Shown: piece after piece, positions 25,332 to 37,436 of the stretch | Layout: each line of letters begins with the position of its first letter | How positions within the stretch are numbered: position 1 is the stretch's first letter | Source: Cheiracanthium punctorium | Lineage: Eukaryota; Arthropoda; Arachnida; Araneae; Cheiracanthiidae | NCBI GenBank assembly: GCA_038373885.1 | Contig: JAWZYV010013286.1 | Span: 434,001 to 498,000 of the forward strand | Length of the DNA stretch: 64,000 bases | Reading direction: 5' to 3' | The notes under the pieces: generated by a model | Told to the model about the DNA's origin: nothing | The model's input: only the letters and a program-made list of their open reading frames with translations | Databases searched by the model: none | Position numbers and translations under genes: made by a program

Positions 25332-25876
25332 TTAAGGGGTAATCACACTAGCGTAAAATCCGATCAACTTTTTGCTGGAACAACATGTTCGCCGCCACAC
25401 TTTAAAGACTGAGTTATCGTTAAGAGCTTTATAAATAAACAAACTTTCTCCGACGCCAAATAGTCATGGCATTAAGCCTGATTTGGCATGTAGGTTGTTA
25501 TTTTACTTGTCGCGACTCAGCATCTCTTTTCGTTCGTAGATTGACATCGGATTAGCGGCGATTTGCTATTGATTGTGATACTTAAATTGATTGAATTTAT
25601 CAAAATAACGATTGATTCGTCAATAAAATCGACTTCTAATACCACACTCCACTTAAACGCCGCCATACTTTTATTACTTCGAGCCAAACTTCGAACCGCA
25701 GTCGATGACGTAGCAGAAGAACTACTCTGATTGGCTGAAATGTCGGCCGACTCGGATTTTTCCGTTCGGAAAGCAAAAAGTTTGGGACCGCCGTCGTCAA
25801 GGTAAGGAGGACAGAGAAAATAAGTTGTTCCGCAAGAAAGTTGCTCTGATTCCAAGCTAGCGTGATAACCCTATTA
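25332..25876. mobile_element. PIF/Harbinger-type MITE inserted in a SINE (539 bp)
   Basis: TTA occurs at 25332-25334 and again at 25874-25876. The left end AGGGGTAATCACACTAGC and the right end, read inversely, TAGGGTTATCACGCTAGC agree at 14 of 18 bases. Similarity continues through CAACTTTTTGCTGGAACAAC and its inverse, about 55 bp. The flanking sequence is one SINE split in two, which confirms the boundaries. Minus-strand frames of 112 and 100 codons within it show no transposase motif and arise from its higher GC content. Confidence 0.83.
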
Positions 25877-25945
25877 CACTTCAGCCGTCCGTGGTGTAGA
25901 GTGCGCAAGATTGGAGGCGAAGTTTGGAGGGACTGCAAGGGGCAT
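25877..25945 (-). mobile_element. SINE family 1, copy 3 (head remnant)
   Basis: Read on the minus strand, CACGGACGGCTGAAGTG corresponds to GATGGCTGAAATG in the intact copy, the part just before the B box. The A-box region is too eroded to read with confidence. Confidence 0.55.
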
Positions 25946-26943
25946 TACAGAATTTCATCGTAAATAAAATTCTTTAAATGTTTTAATTTGCACACTAAAT
26001 ATCTTTAACCAACTGATTTCTGGCGGACTTTTTCTTGCGTTTTGAGCTTTTATGTGCGTCTTTGCTAGATCACTAAACTTCCCATTACAAAATAAGCAAA
26101 AACTAAACTATCGACAAAAGTATCGACGCACTAAGAGAAAAAAATTCAAGAGATACAAATGTTTCCACCTGCAAAGCGAGATGCAAAAGATCGTTGTGGA
26201 ATGCTCAAGACTCCCTCACAACTCAGAAATAAATTTGTGTGTAGTGACGAAAGCTATTCTGTTCGCAAAGTGTCGCTGAGTGGAACAGTACAGATGACGA
26301 CGCTAAAAATCTCTCGCAATGTAAAATTAAACCAGCATTTGAGCATGCAGCTGGAGGACAGCGTGCACAGTAAAGTCTTACTGCGTTTTCGTGCATCATT
26401 TTTACGGTGGATTGTTTTTTATGTTGCTGGTAGACACGTATATATAACGCATTTTTTATTATTTTCATTCAATAATAGTGATGTCTTTGCAAAAATTCTT
26501 TCTTATGTTGAATATAAACTAGAATATTCTCCAATTCTCACATTAAGAAGTGATTAAATATTGTTATGTTATTTCGTATATTTTACTTTGATGTGGAATA
26601 ATGAACTGCAGTTTATTGAAAGTATCTGATTCCATAGTTTGATTATTACAATTATTTTACAAAAAGGGTTCCCTCTCAAATTAATACTTGAATATTTAAG
26701 ATTCTATCATTAGATTATGCACAGAATCTTAATGAAAAATAATTGAAAGAATAGATGCGACAACAATTACATTCTTACGTGACTATTTAAAGATAATAAT
26801 ACTGCAATTTATGAAGAAAACAGGGCAGATAAATGTGTACAAATTGTACGCAGACACATACATACATACCGATTGACTAACCAGCCTCGAAAATTCAGTT
26901 CTGTATATTTTCAGTACTTGGTGAAAATATTTTTTACCAATAT
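25946..26943. other. Non-coding DNA, no recognised gene
   Basis: A plus-strand frame of 132 codons (26159-26557) spans part of this stretch. It has no motif, hydrophobic or repeat pattern that I recognise and its composition follows the local DNA, so it is not annotated as a gene. Confidence 0.35.
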
Positions 26944-27016
26944 TAGATTTACATCGGAAATAATTCCATTAAATAACATTTAGATTTACAGCGGAAGTAA
27001 TTCCATTAAATAACAT
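26944..27016 (+). repeat. 37-bp direct tandem repeat, two units
   Basis: TAGATTTACATCGGAAATAA then TTCCATTAAATAACAT is repeated directly with two changes at 26981-27016. This is a recent local duplication. Confidence 0.85.
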
Positions 27017-27769
27017 ACATGAAGTAAATATTATTGCATTATAAATTTTCCCAATCTATCCTTAATATTGGGTGAATACAATTTTGGTTACTGACTTTAA
27101 AAATGTTCCAGAATATACTTTCGTTTCTATGTCTATCTCTAATATATGTATACAATTCTATATTGTTTATAGCACTCTCAAAATATATTGAACAAAAAAA
27201 AGGCCTTTCTTAGGAGAGAAAATCACCTAATAGCTCATTTTTTTTAGTTTCTAGCAGCGTGCTAGTCTAGTATTCCATACAAAACATGAGGAAATTAACA
27301 TTCAGACAGGGATAAAAATAGAAACTGTTGGAATTTAGTAATCATAATAAGTCCCAGATTACAAGAATACCTGTAAAACATTTTGCCTTGTCAGTTAAAT
27401 GTATTGTTTAATTATTATTCGATTCGCAAGCAAAAGTCGAGCTCCTGCGTTAAATCCTATGAAAGATTCCGAGTGCTATCATTCATTGGATGCAATCGCA
27501 ACAAAATGAAAATTTGTTCAAATACAAACAAGTGAAGGCTTTAAACAAAGAGCGTTTATCACGAACTTCCTATTTACTTTCTAATTAAACGGAAATCCAA
27601 TACAATATGTAGTTAAATGGCTCAGAAATTTAAGCTTCAGATATCATTACTTATTCATTCAATTTCCTGTTAATTAATCCACAGCTTCACAGCTAGAAAA
27701 ATTCCCTTGAAAAAAAAAAAGAAAGCCGTTTAATAAAATGAAGAGGATTTTTTTATGACAAATAATTAG
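27017..27769. other. AT-rich non-coding DNA
   Basis: No gene or element recognised. Confidence 0.4.
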
Positions 27770-28075
27770 AACATGGTAGAAAATGCAAAATAATTTTCGA
27801 AGGGACCTTCATACTTCCTTCTAAGAAATTTCGCAGCTTCTTTGATTGCAAGGGGTAGTCGAGATGTAGGGGCGGGGGGGGGGGTATTATCGGAAAAGCA
27901 TTTGTTTAGACAAAAGAAGATGAGTCCGATATTTCAGGGAAAAAAATTTCGATCGAGCGTCAAATAAAATGCTAGCAATAATTCATTTACTCATTGCAGC
28001 TTTTGCATCTGACTTGCAATTCATCTCCATATGAAAACAAATGTCTTTCCGGAAGTTTATTTATTTACAAAGTCT
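27770..28075 (+). repeat. Diverged dispersed segment, unit 2
   Basis: Same-orientation partner of 21590-21860, sharing GCAGCTTCTTTGAT, TATTATCGGAAAAGCATTTG and GCGTCAAATAAAATG. A G-run (about 27872-27882) has expanded inside it. Two such copies 6.2 kb apart without transposon ends suggest segmental duplication or a slowly evolving repeat. Confidence 0.7.
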
Positions 28076-29848
28076 GGGCTTATTGGGGGAGGGGTGGGAT
28101 TCTTAATTTTGATGAAAAGTCTCCTTTATTTGCATAAATAATTAGGATTAGTTGCAGTTCGCCGCTAACTGTTCAGGAGATACTTCTTCGGTGGTTTTTG
28201 CTGCTGATACTTTCAGAAGTGAGAGATGATTATCTGGTATAATGCGGAAGAAGCCACAATACTTTTTTTTTTTCCTCGGGAGAGAATTTATTCCATTTCC
28301 TAATTAATCATTTAAAAGACTGGAGAATTCTTTCGAGAAATTATTTCGTTTCAGTGAAATACTTTTTTAAACATTTTTCAACGATGCTGAAAATTGTTTT
28401 AAATGCCGTAAATAAATATCGAAATATTTATTTCTTATGACTGTACTTCATCATGCACTAATAGAGTGTATATAAAATTTATAGTTCTTTTTACACTACA
28501 TTCAAATCTATGGGCAGGCGTCGTTTCAACTACGTTTTTATGCATTTTCATCAAAACGGAATTATTATATTCTAATAAGATTTTTAAAATAATGCTCTCC
28601 TTGTCAAAAAAAATAGTGCATTGAACATCTATAGCTCTTTCACACGGACGAGCAAAATAACTCTTTGAATTACTTTCGAAGGGGAGTGATTAATAAAATA
28701 CCTGAGTTTTTTTTTATTTATTTATTTACTTTTAACTATTCGCTCCCATTACTACAAATTTCTATTCTGTGCGCATGGGCCTCTGGAAACAGATACAGTT
28801 ACTCAGCATGTCACCTTTGCAAAGATGGTAGCCGAACGGATTAACTATTTGTCATGCCGCCGTACAGTATAAGCAACGGAGACAGATTAAAGCAATTTTG
28901 TTGTAGGGGGCGTTGGATTGTGTGCGAAATTAAGTTGTATTGGAGAATGTTTTATAATCGATGATTTTGCGACGATTCGTTTAACAATCTAAGCATATAA
29001 TGTCCGATGATTTCCAACGCATGATCCAATGAATGGAATTAATTTAATAGACAAGACTAAAATAATTACATATTTCGGTCAGATTTCCCAGTAAAGTTTC
29101 AAAGTTAAGGCGGGTAAAATGGTTTATTGAACATTATCTTTAAGTTACAATATAGAGTGAGAACAGGGAGGGGAGACGTGTACAAAAATCCGCGTGGATT
29201 AATTAAACAGTTCTAGTGGCAGAAGTATCTTGATTTTCGAGGTGCAGACGTATTTACGCTCACTATACCACGTGGGTTGTTAAGATATAACTCCGCTTCT
29301 CTCTCATCTCTAATCGAATTACATTTATTAACATGACCTGCATCCGGGGTTAGAGAGGCGTGTACACCGGAAAGAACCCAGAATCGACGACCTGGTGTCT
29401 GGCAATTATCTAAAGAAATAAAACATACCTCCAGAGCGCGCGTGGCAAGTATGACAGGAAAGTAAATCTTACAGTGAAAGTACCCGCTTGAACAATACCC
29501 AAAAAAACCCAAAGTACCTTTTTATATATTACATATATATACATGCATTGTTATTATTCCGAAAAAGTTTAAACAGGAATTACTACATTTTAATAAAACC
29601 CAATGTTTTTACAATTAAAATATATTGCCTACATTCTTAGTGCAAGAATTTGTAGGATGTTTATATTTAAACAAGCCAGTTAAGTTGAAATCAATTGGTA
29701 GACTTTTCAATTACAGAAATCAGCTTGTCGACAGGAGATTAGAGAGATTTTTCAGTTAACGTCTAAAGGTTTATTGCACTTCAGAGAGCTACAACTTGAA
29801 CAGTTTCTCTACAAATTTGGCTGAAAGTTTCCCATGTAAGAGAAGGGC
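28076..29848. other. Non-coding DNA, no recognised gene
   Basis: Nothing supported. The piece ATGGTAGCCGAACGGATTAA near 28826 faintly resembles a tRNA A box, but no B box follows. The minus-strand frame at 29213-29512 has no recognisable domain. Confidence 0.35.
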
Positions 29849-30010
29849 ATCTGACATAGCGAGATAAAAAAAATTTGAAGGATGCCCAAAAGGTAAAAAA
29901 GGTAGAATTTCTCACAAAAATGCTTGACTTTATTGGCATTCAATTAACAAATATCCCAAATTTCGGGGGGATTCCCAGGCCCCCATGGCACCCCCCTGGC
30001 TACATCCCTG
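29849..30010. mobile_element. Short hAT-type MITE, same family as at 2.08 kb
   Basis: The left end CTGACATAGCGAG and right end CCTGGCTACATCCCTG are eroded inverted repeats. The interior shares GATGCCCAAA, GGTAGAATTTCTCACAAAAA, TGCTTGA and ATTTCGGGGG with 2080-2224. A clean 8-bp duplication is no longer visible. Confidence 0.7.
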
Positions 30011-32904
30011 CCATATCATATTGTACGAAACGATGGATTGGACATAACACTTTTTCTCTTAAAATAATTTATTATAATGAGGATATTTCTTAAATAATCT
30101 GAAGCAGTTTAAGAAATGGAGATTCTTTGAAAAAGAGTCTCAAGAATTAATGAAATATTTCACTAATTTATCTCTATTACACTCGATTCACAAATCTGCA
30201 GTATATGCTGACTAAACTACACGTTCTTTGAGCTCAAAATATGTGTCATTAAATAAAGTTTAATAAATTAACATACATTCATATATTTCTTATATATAGA
30301 AGAATATGAATATATATATATATAATGTTTCCCCAATGCAAAAATGGCATCTAGAATCAAATCATTTTCGCAGTAACATTCTTTGTGTTTTATCTCTCTA
30401 TTATGTTTCTGCTATTATTTAAACTACTGTATCTTCATCGATTTATCACACTACAGTTTTAACTGTTATTACAGAGGTTTAAAGCATTAAAAGCATATAA
30501 AATTATAAAAACAAAAATTCATGAACCTGTAATTTATTTTCATTTTTATATAGAATCATATTTCAATAACTCATTCGTAAAATAACCACAAAGGACTGCA
30601 AACATGTATGACAGATTTAATGCTGCAGTCGGTATTTTACGAAGAAATGTCAAACTATTTTAAATATTAAAACTGTAAAACCAAACTTTAAAGATTAAAA
30701 TTTCACAAAATATATCTGAAATTCTCTCGTCCACTTAAGATCCTGAAAATATACCACGCTTCACCGCCGAATGTTTAAACCTTTTATTTTAAAAGAAATT
30801 CTATTACATGTCTAACTCACTTTTTTGTACAAATACTGCTTAAATATTAAAGAAACATAGAATGGTAGAATGCTTAAATATTTGAATGCTGCGGAAAGGA
30901 TTTTAAATATCATAGCCATTTTAAATAGCTGTATATAAAATTCTGAAATATTAATTTTAATAACCTGTCTCTTTCTAACTTATTAAATAAAGGGGAATTT
31001 CACACGCATAATTGGGACTATTTCTAGCTATTTTTATTATTATTCTTAGTTATACTTACTGTCTAACGTACGTCGAAAGTACTTCGAAAAAAGAATATTT
31101 GTCTATTTTGGCTAATAGTTCTCTTTTTTCGTATATTTGATCTAACGCTAAACACTTAATATTATGGTCTAAAATTATTAATGGAGAAAAAAAATCTTAT
31201 TTTAGATCAGAAAAAAATACTCTTAGAACATTTCAAGTGGGGCTCGTATATTATGAGATTTGCAATAATTATTTCCAAAATTGCCAAGCATTTACATATT
31301 CAAATTTTATGTACTTAAATATAATTATATTCACAATAATAATGGCTAAGCAAATTTATTAAAACCAATTTTGATTAAAAGCAACAGCCGTACTTTTGCA
31401 TTATAGCTGATAAAAAGTACTTCAAGTAAATGCAAGATGTAAAGTCATAAATGTGTGAAAATTAATATTATGTGTCCCAAAGTTCCTTTTCCTTAACACA
31501 GAGTTTGCAGCATTTTTACGTTTATGATTTCCCTTTTAATAACATTTATAACTTTTGTGTTAACATACTCATTATATAAAACTAAATGTTTTATACTAAT
31601 AAATACGGTCAGTAAAATCGAGACCTTTAAGTATTTCAGTAAATTCCCTTCAAATAATTTATCAATAAACATTTATTATTTAAAATTACATTAATAAGCC
31701 ACTAAAGAAATTATGAAAAGGGAGGAGGGGGTAATATTCAAGCACCGCGCAAAATTAAATAAATTTACGAATAAAATAGACTCCCACGCCCAAGTGCAAT
31801 TATAATTAGCTATAACTGAAAATAATGTTTACGACGGGCAGAGCGAAAAAGAAATTACTTTTGTTTTTAAAGTTTGTTGATCATCAGGGTATGAATTATT
31901 CATCGTATATTGAACGCAAATTGATCAAGATTCAAAAGTTTTGCATAAGATCTCCAAAACAACTTAAGAAATAATCATTTTCTTTATTTATTCTAAAGAA
32001 TCTCGAATAAATATTCTCTTATACGCCGTTAGATTTCTAATCTATTCAAATTTAAGTTAGCATTCTGTATATTCCAAAATTTTAAAAATTGTTAATTAAT
32101 ATACGAATAGTGTTCCAAGACAAAAAAAAAGTGAACATAAATATTCTCTTATAAAAAATATATCTTCTCCTTTTTTTTAAAATTGCGATGGTTTATGATG
32201 CATGAAATTTTGTATAAAATTAATTCAAAGGGCGATAAAAAAAAATGTATTTAGCTCGAAATACTGATTCAATTCTGACAATTTGTATAATATTTAATTT
32301 TTTATCCAAATGCATCAATATCCAGGGTTTCTAAACACTTCTGATACAAAGTCCTGCAGAAGATAGAATGAATCAAGACTTCTCAAAATAGCACAGCAGT
32401 GCAGGACCGCAAATGTTGTTTTCATGCACGATTTTATAGTAGCGAAGACTGGGGTCCATTTTTGCGTATATTCAGTTTTGGAATAGCAACTGACACGTGA
32501 GTGGAATTTTAATATATACGTCCGTGTGTAGTGTTACAATTGTACTCAACCCTGGATCCACTGTAACAGCATGGGGCGGTTGTAAGATGTAAGCTTTCAT
32601 TGATGAAAAGTGCAAATATATTTGGCATAACATTTTTTGCCGTATTTCTTAAAGCTAGGAGGCTAGAGAAAAAAATAAAGAATTAATACTAAGTAACATA
32701 TAGAAATTATGGTCTATATTCCGTATCCGGTGCTGTTTACATATCGATGTCTATTTACATCTTTCTTTGGTGATCATTTTGGCGCCATCATGGGCGATGC
32801 ACTGTTGGAGTGAAGTACCATACCCGTTGGTAGTTTTGACTGACAACCGTAAAAAACGTGTATCGACAGTTTGGGAATTTGAAATTGGTTCATGTTATGG
32901 ATGG
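30011..32904. other. AT-rich non-coding DNA
   Basis: A 2.9-kb stretch without a gene or complete element. A short TA-rich run occurs near 30309-30325. Long A and T runs dominate and no conserved structure was recognised. Confidence 0.4.
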
Positions 32905-33068
32905 AAAGGAATCAATGGCGGATTCTCGGGGGCGGTCCTCCCCCCCCCCCCCCGAGAAAAATGAAATTAATATATCCTATTTTACTTCCATGAAATGGAT
33001 GTATATGTCAATTTTCTAACTAACCGCCCCCACCGACAAATTTGTATTAATCCGCCACTGAAAGGAAT
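32905..33068. mobile_element. Short hAT-type MITE with perfect 8-bp TSD (148 bp)
   Basis: aaaggaat at 32905-32912 is repeated exactly at 33061-33068. Between them lies CAATGGCGGATT...AATCCGCCACTG, inverted ends differing at one position. A long C run (about 32939-32953) and GCCCCCACC are typical of this family's interior. A related copy lies at 48.1-48.26 kb. Confidence 0.93.
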
Positions 33069-33091
33069 GCAATATTTTGTTGTATGAAAAG

Positions 33092-33252
33092 AAAGTGTGT
33101 GTGTTTTTGTTAGAAATATGGTGTGAATATAAAATTAAAAAAAGGAAAGCATGTTGGTTTTACGTTTTAAGCATGTGTGTGTGTGTGTGTTAGAAATGTA
33201 GTGTGAATATAAAACTAAATAAAACAAAGCATGCTGGTTTAACATTATAAGC
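33092..33252 (+). repeat. Two-unit tandem duplication, about 79 bp
   Basis: GTTAGAAATATGGTGTGAAT with ATAAAATTAAA and AAAGCATGTTGGTTTTAC recurs as GTTAGAAATGTAGTGTGAAT with ATAAAACTAAA and AAAGCATGCTGGTTTAAC. Each unit starts with a (GT)n run that has expanded to about 20 bp in the second. Confidence 0.85.
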
Positions 33253-33437
33253 CGGTGGGTGTTAGGGACATTTTCTGAGCGGTTAATTAAAAAAAGTAAA
33301 GGTAAGTGCTTTTTTTTAACGAATCTTTGCGATGTTTTAGGTTTTCAATGTGAATTTTAAATTGATATTTAATGTTTTTATGTTCTCGTTAGTGCAATTT
33401 ATGTGCTTTTATAATCATACTGACTTTATATGAGGTG

Positions 33438-33630
33438 TACAACTAGGTTGTTTAATCCACCGATGTTTTTTTTTTAGTTGAAAACGAGCCATGTTTGCCC
33501 AGTTTAGTTTAGCTGTTCAACTAGATTGCTTAATCCATTGCAGATTTTTTTAGTTAAAAAGAGTCCACTGTTTGCTCATTTTAAATTACCTGTTACTGAA
33601 TTTGCAGACTTTTTTGGGTTAAATATGAAC
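33438..33630 (+). repeat. Tandem duplication of 2.5 units, about 75 bp
   Basis: CAACTAGGTTGTTTAATCCA with TTTTTTAGTTGAAAACGAG and TGTTTGCCCAGTTTA recurs as CAACTAGATTGCTTAATCCA with TTTTTTAGTTAAAAAGAG and TGTTTGCTCATTTTA. A third partial unit begins at CTGTTACTGAATTTGC. Confidence 0.75.
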
Positions 33631-34869
33631 GGTGTATTTTGTTTTAATGTTTTTGCTAATGGAATTCATGTGCAATTTTAATTGTTAAAATTCTTTGACT
33701 TCGCTTTGCGACTGTCGCTGTGTTTACATGGGGTGCGCACCGTCTTGTATGATTTTATCGAAATTATTATGGTAAATATTTAAATGTTCTTAAATTGAAG
33801 ATTAGTAAAATAAAATAAAAGCACATTTAAACAAATTATTGAAAATTACTGACAATATTAAGAAAAGCTACTCGGAAAAACAAATTGAGCATTGATATTG
33901 TCATTCATCACTTGTACACTCCACATGGGCCCAATTTTTACAGGTATTACAAATGTTCTGACCATCTCTTATTACTACGGACATCTTGGTGTCATTTTGA
34001 ATTTATTACTCAATGACACTGAAATGTATTGTAGTATAAATTTGAGGCTTCCCGCAATAAAATAAACAAAAAAGTATGATACGTTGGTCAATCATGCCTT
34101 ACCTGCGTGGTACTAGAAGCAAAATCTGAACGGAATAAGTTTTCACTCTGGGGAGAAAAAAATAATATCCACGATAGTACTCGGATATGTCGACTGATTT
34201 CTTAGTAATTTCTGTCCTTTAATTATTAGAGAGTACTACACCATACTGCCATATCTAGTTTCTGTTAAGAACTCTATCATGCATTCAATACGAAATGTTA
34301 CGACTGACTGGTATTACTTTTGACTCCAGTCTCCCCCACCATTGCAAAGGGGTGGGGGACACTAAATAGTTAGTCAAATTCTCGATCTGAAAAAATGAAA
34401 TTTCCTTTAATAAATTGAACGCCTATTTATATACTATTTTATATTTTTGAATGACGAAATTGAAAGTCTTGGAGCATAAAAATGTTTTCCTACTTTAGAA
34501 AATAGAAAATGGAAAAAGCATTTCAACATTTATTTAGAGATTATTTGTTGGAAAAGACCACGTTTTCGACCTTGCATTGATGTATACGATTCAAATTTGT
34601 CTGGGTGTCTCCAACCATTCCCAGGATTTCGTTATCCCACTAACTTTACACGAATTATTTCACGCATATAGCGAGGAAATCTATTCTTATGCCTTACATT
34701 CGTGAAACATATTTATCCTTCAAATAGATACACATCATATTTATAATCGAAATATTTTATACTATATTATTAGAATCTAAATATGTTGTATTAAAAACAA
34801 TTGAAGGAATTTTTTCACTTTTCTATGTTTTACCATTAAATCTAGAAAAAAAAGACTTCTTTTTTTCAA
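33631..34869. other. AT-rich non-coding DNA
   Basis: No gene or element recognised. Confidence 0.4.
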
Positions 34870-35737
34870 TAGTGGCAATTAATATTCGCAGATTTCACTT
34901 TAGGAGCTAAAACTACACGACGTAGAAAAAAAAATTCGCTTTTTAGCCGTTTTTAATTATTTGAAAACGCCTTTTTCTTAGAATTGACAAGAAAATAAAA
35001 CTTGACGATTGCTTGAACAGATTTTCTGAAAACAGTCACCATTACTTTCTTAAACCAATTCATCAATTTCAGCTGAGGATAGAATCCAATGAAGAATTAA
35101 TACAGATTAGTATTTTTTCAATTTTCTTTTATAATATTTCGCGTCATACGTCTAAAAATTAAAAAGCAATTACCTTCTTTCTTTATAATGTTTGAACAGG
35201 GTAGAGTGTAAACACTGCTGAAATTAATCGCTTAATGCGTAAAAATAATCCACTCTCCTTTTACTTATATTTTTAGATAGATGCATTCAAAGAAGAGATA
35301 AAATTTAAATTCAGCAGAAATAATAATTTTTGATAATACTAAGCAATTTTCTATGTCTATTGTAATTTTAGTGTTCATACGATCTTCGGTTTTCATTTGA
35401 ACAGTGGAGGAAGTCACGAAATGTCATTACTCTCATAACTTAAGTAAATCTGAAAACAATTTATACTAAATAACTATTGTGATTTTCTAAAATTCCATTC
35501 AATCCTTTCTGAATCTCTATCACATTATCTAGACAAATATATATTGCTTTGAAACGACTATTCACTGCAGTGATATTTCATGTCACCTCTAACGTTAAAC
35601 TCTTTATATTTTACTCGACTACGCCTGCGGCAATAACTCACGAAAATTGACATCCTCATAATTTCATCTCCAAACTCCATAATTCATGTATACAAATGCA
35701 ACTGAATTGTAACTTGCATCGTGAAAATGTAGCACCC
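34870..35737 (+). repeat. Triplicated non-coding segment, copy 1
   Basis: Two blocks align to copies 2 and 3 in the same order and orientation. Block one (about 35060-35260) contains AAAGCAATTACC, AATGTTTGAACA and GTAGAGTGTAAACACTGC. Block two (about 35460-35737) contains ACTATTGTGATTTTCTA, TATTCACTGCAGTGATATTT, TTACTCGACTACGCCTGCGG and CAATAACTCACGAAAATTGA. The most conserved part is GC-rich and not an open frame. There are no inverted ends, no target duplication and no poly(A), so it does not look like a typical transposon. Function is unknown. Confidence 0.75.
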
Positions 35738-37436
35738 ATTGTGACGGCATCCAAAAATTAAAATGCAGCTTTTTAATTGGCAATCCCATTTCAACCCTTT
35801 ATCAACTGGAAATAAATAAATACCTACATTTTAAAACTTTCATACCGTAACGAGTAATAATAATAGTATTCTGATAGTACCTAGCGGGAACACTCTTTCA
35901 GCTGCACCTTTTCAAGTTAGATAAAGGTATTACCTATAGGCTGATTATTTTTGTGAAGAAGGGTAATCTCTTTGAAAACGACCCTTTTACATGAATTGTC
36001 ACGCTTGTTTTGTTTTCTGCAAGCATAATAAAATACAAAAAGTAAGAGTTGAATTGAAGAAACATTTTTTATGATCTGCAATAATGGTATTCGACTAGCT
36101 GTTTTAAGTGAATGGTGTATGCAATTAACAAATGAATTATTCCGTGGTACTTTAATGCACCGTCAGTGTATCCTGTATCGTGTGTGTTGGAAAACTTCTT
36201 ATTTATTTTTCGTAAACCTTTATTTCACATCACAGATATTGTTTAAATCAGTTTTTCAGATCACAGTAGAATCTCGATAATTCGAGGTGGTCGGCACCGG
36301 GCTGGCCTCGAACTATCGAAAACTCGAATTATCGAAAACATAAAATTTAGTAAAAAAATAAATGGAAAGCAATGAGCGATACATTTTCACGATGCAAGTT
36401 ATAATTCAGTCATTTTTTGTAATTTGAGTGTATATTTAGAGGAAAAATGTACTTGCATATTATTATATTACTTATGATTAGAACAGGTTGGTTATATCGA
36501 GATAATTTTTTCGCGTGTTTTGTATGTGTTTGTCATTATTAGGGATTTAAACTAATTTTTTAACGAACTCGGAATTCATGGGGTAACTGGAACAATGGAG
36601 ACTCTTGAGTATTTATATACTATCCAAAACTAGAAGTTATTTAGACTAGTAAGGCATAATGAGATTTATTTATGTATTTAGAGATTTATAATTTATTTTC
36701 AGTTAACACAGATTGCCTAGATACCTTCTATACTTGTCTTAGTGTAGATATTGGTATTCAGTGAAAGTGGTCCTAAATAATATTCAACGAAGCGTCATTC
36801 AAAACTAGTCGGGGTTAGAAATCGATGTTAAAAAAATAGCTCAATGTCTGTAAATCACGAAAAACCATATTCGCGAATTTTTTGACTGTGTCGTCTAAAA
36901 CGAAACTGTCTGGACCCAGTGATGCCGTAAACTGACAGCGTTGCTCACCGTTAAAAAAAAAAAAAGAGGTTCTACAGAGTTAGCATGCAAGAGAAAAGGC
37001 AAAAAACAAAGCAATGACCAGAAATTAGTGACATTTAATTTGATTCTGTATTGTACTATATCGAACCGCTATATCTGCTTTTTAGTGTGTTCAATAACTT
37101 CGAAAAAACAACGCATTATTATTAGCTTAAGTCCAGTTGGCTTTAACATACACTAAAGAAATATAATTATTTCTAACATGTTTTTAAAGGTCGTATCAGG
37201 CTTAAACACAAAATCTTAACACAAATGGTACTACATGCATAAATTTCAAATAAAAAACCAAGTATGAGAGAAGGGGGAAATTTGTTTTCGTATTTCTTCA
37301 AACTAAACCAAACCCCTGTAAATTCTAACTGATTTTGTAAAATGTTGTGCTTTTTTCAACCCTGTTTTATCGATTATGCATTGAAAGTTTTTAAGTCATT
37401 GTTTTTGAGAGATCCTCAATTCATACTAATATTTTT
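35738..37436. other. AT-rich spacer between triplicated copies 1 and 2
   Basis: No gene is visible. The only recognisable piece is a pogo/Tigger-like end at 36251-36340. Confidence 0.4.
36251..36340 (+). mobile_element. pogo/Tigger-like transposon end
   Basis: CAGTAGAATCTCGATAATTC is followed by GGCCTCGAACTATCGAAAAC and CTCGAATTATCGAAAA, the paired TCGA(A/T)TATCGA motifs seen near the tips of pogo-class elements. No second terminus was found. Confidence 0.5.

Noticed and set aside
25517..25938. Two overlapping minus-strand frames of 112 and 100 codons
   Set aside because: They lie in the GC-richer interior of a Harbinger MITE, in different frames, and show no transposase motif.
26159..26557. 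132-codon open frame on the plus strand
   Set aside because: No domain, repeat or family motif. Composition follows the DNA, and a frame of this length is possible by chance in 64 kb.
28820..28890. Possible tRNA or SINE head (GGTAGCCGAACGGATTAAC)
   Set aside because: Only a weak A-box likeness; no B box at the right distance, no cloverleaf and no second copy.
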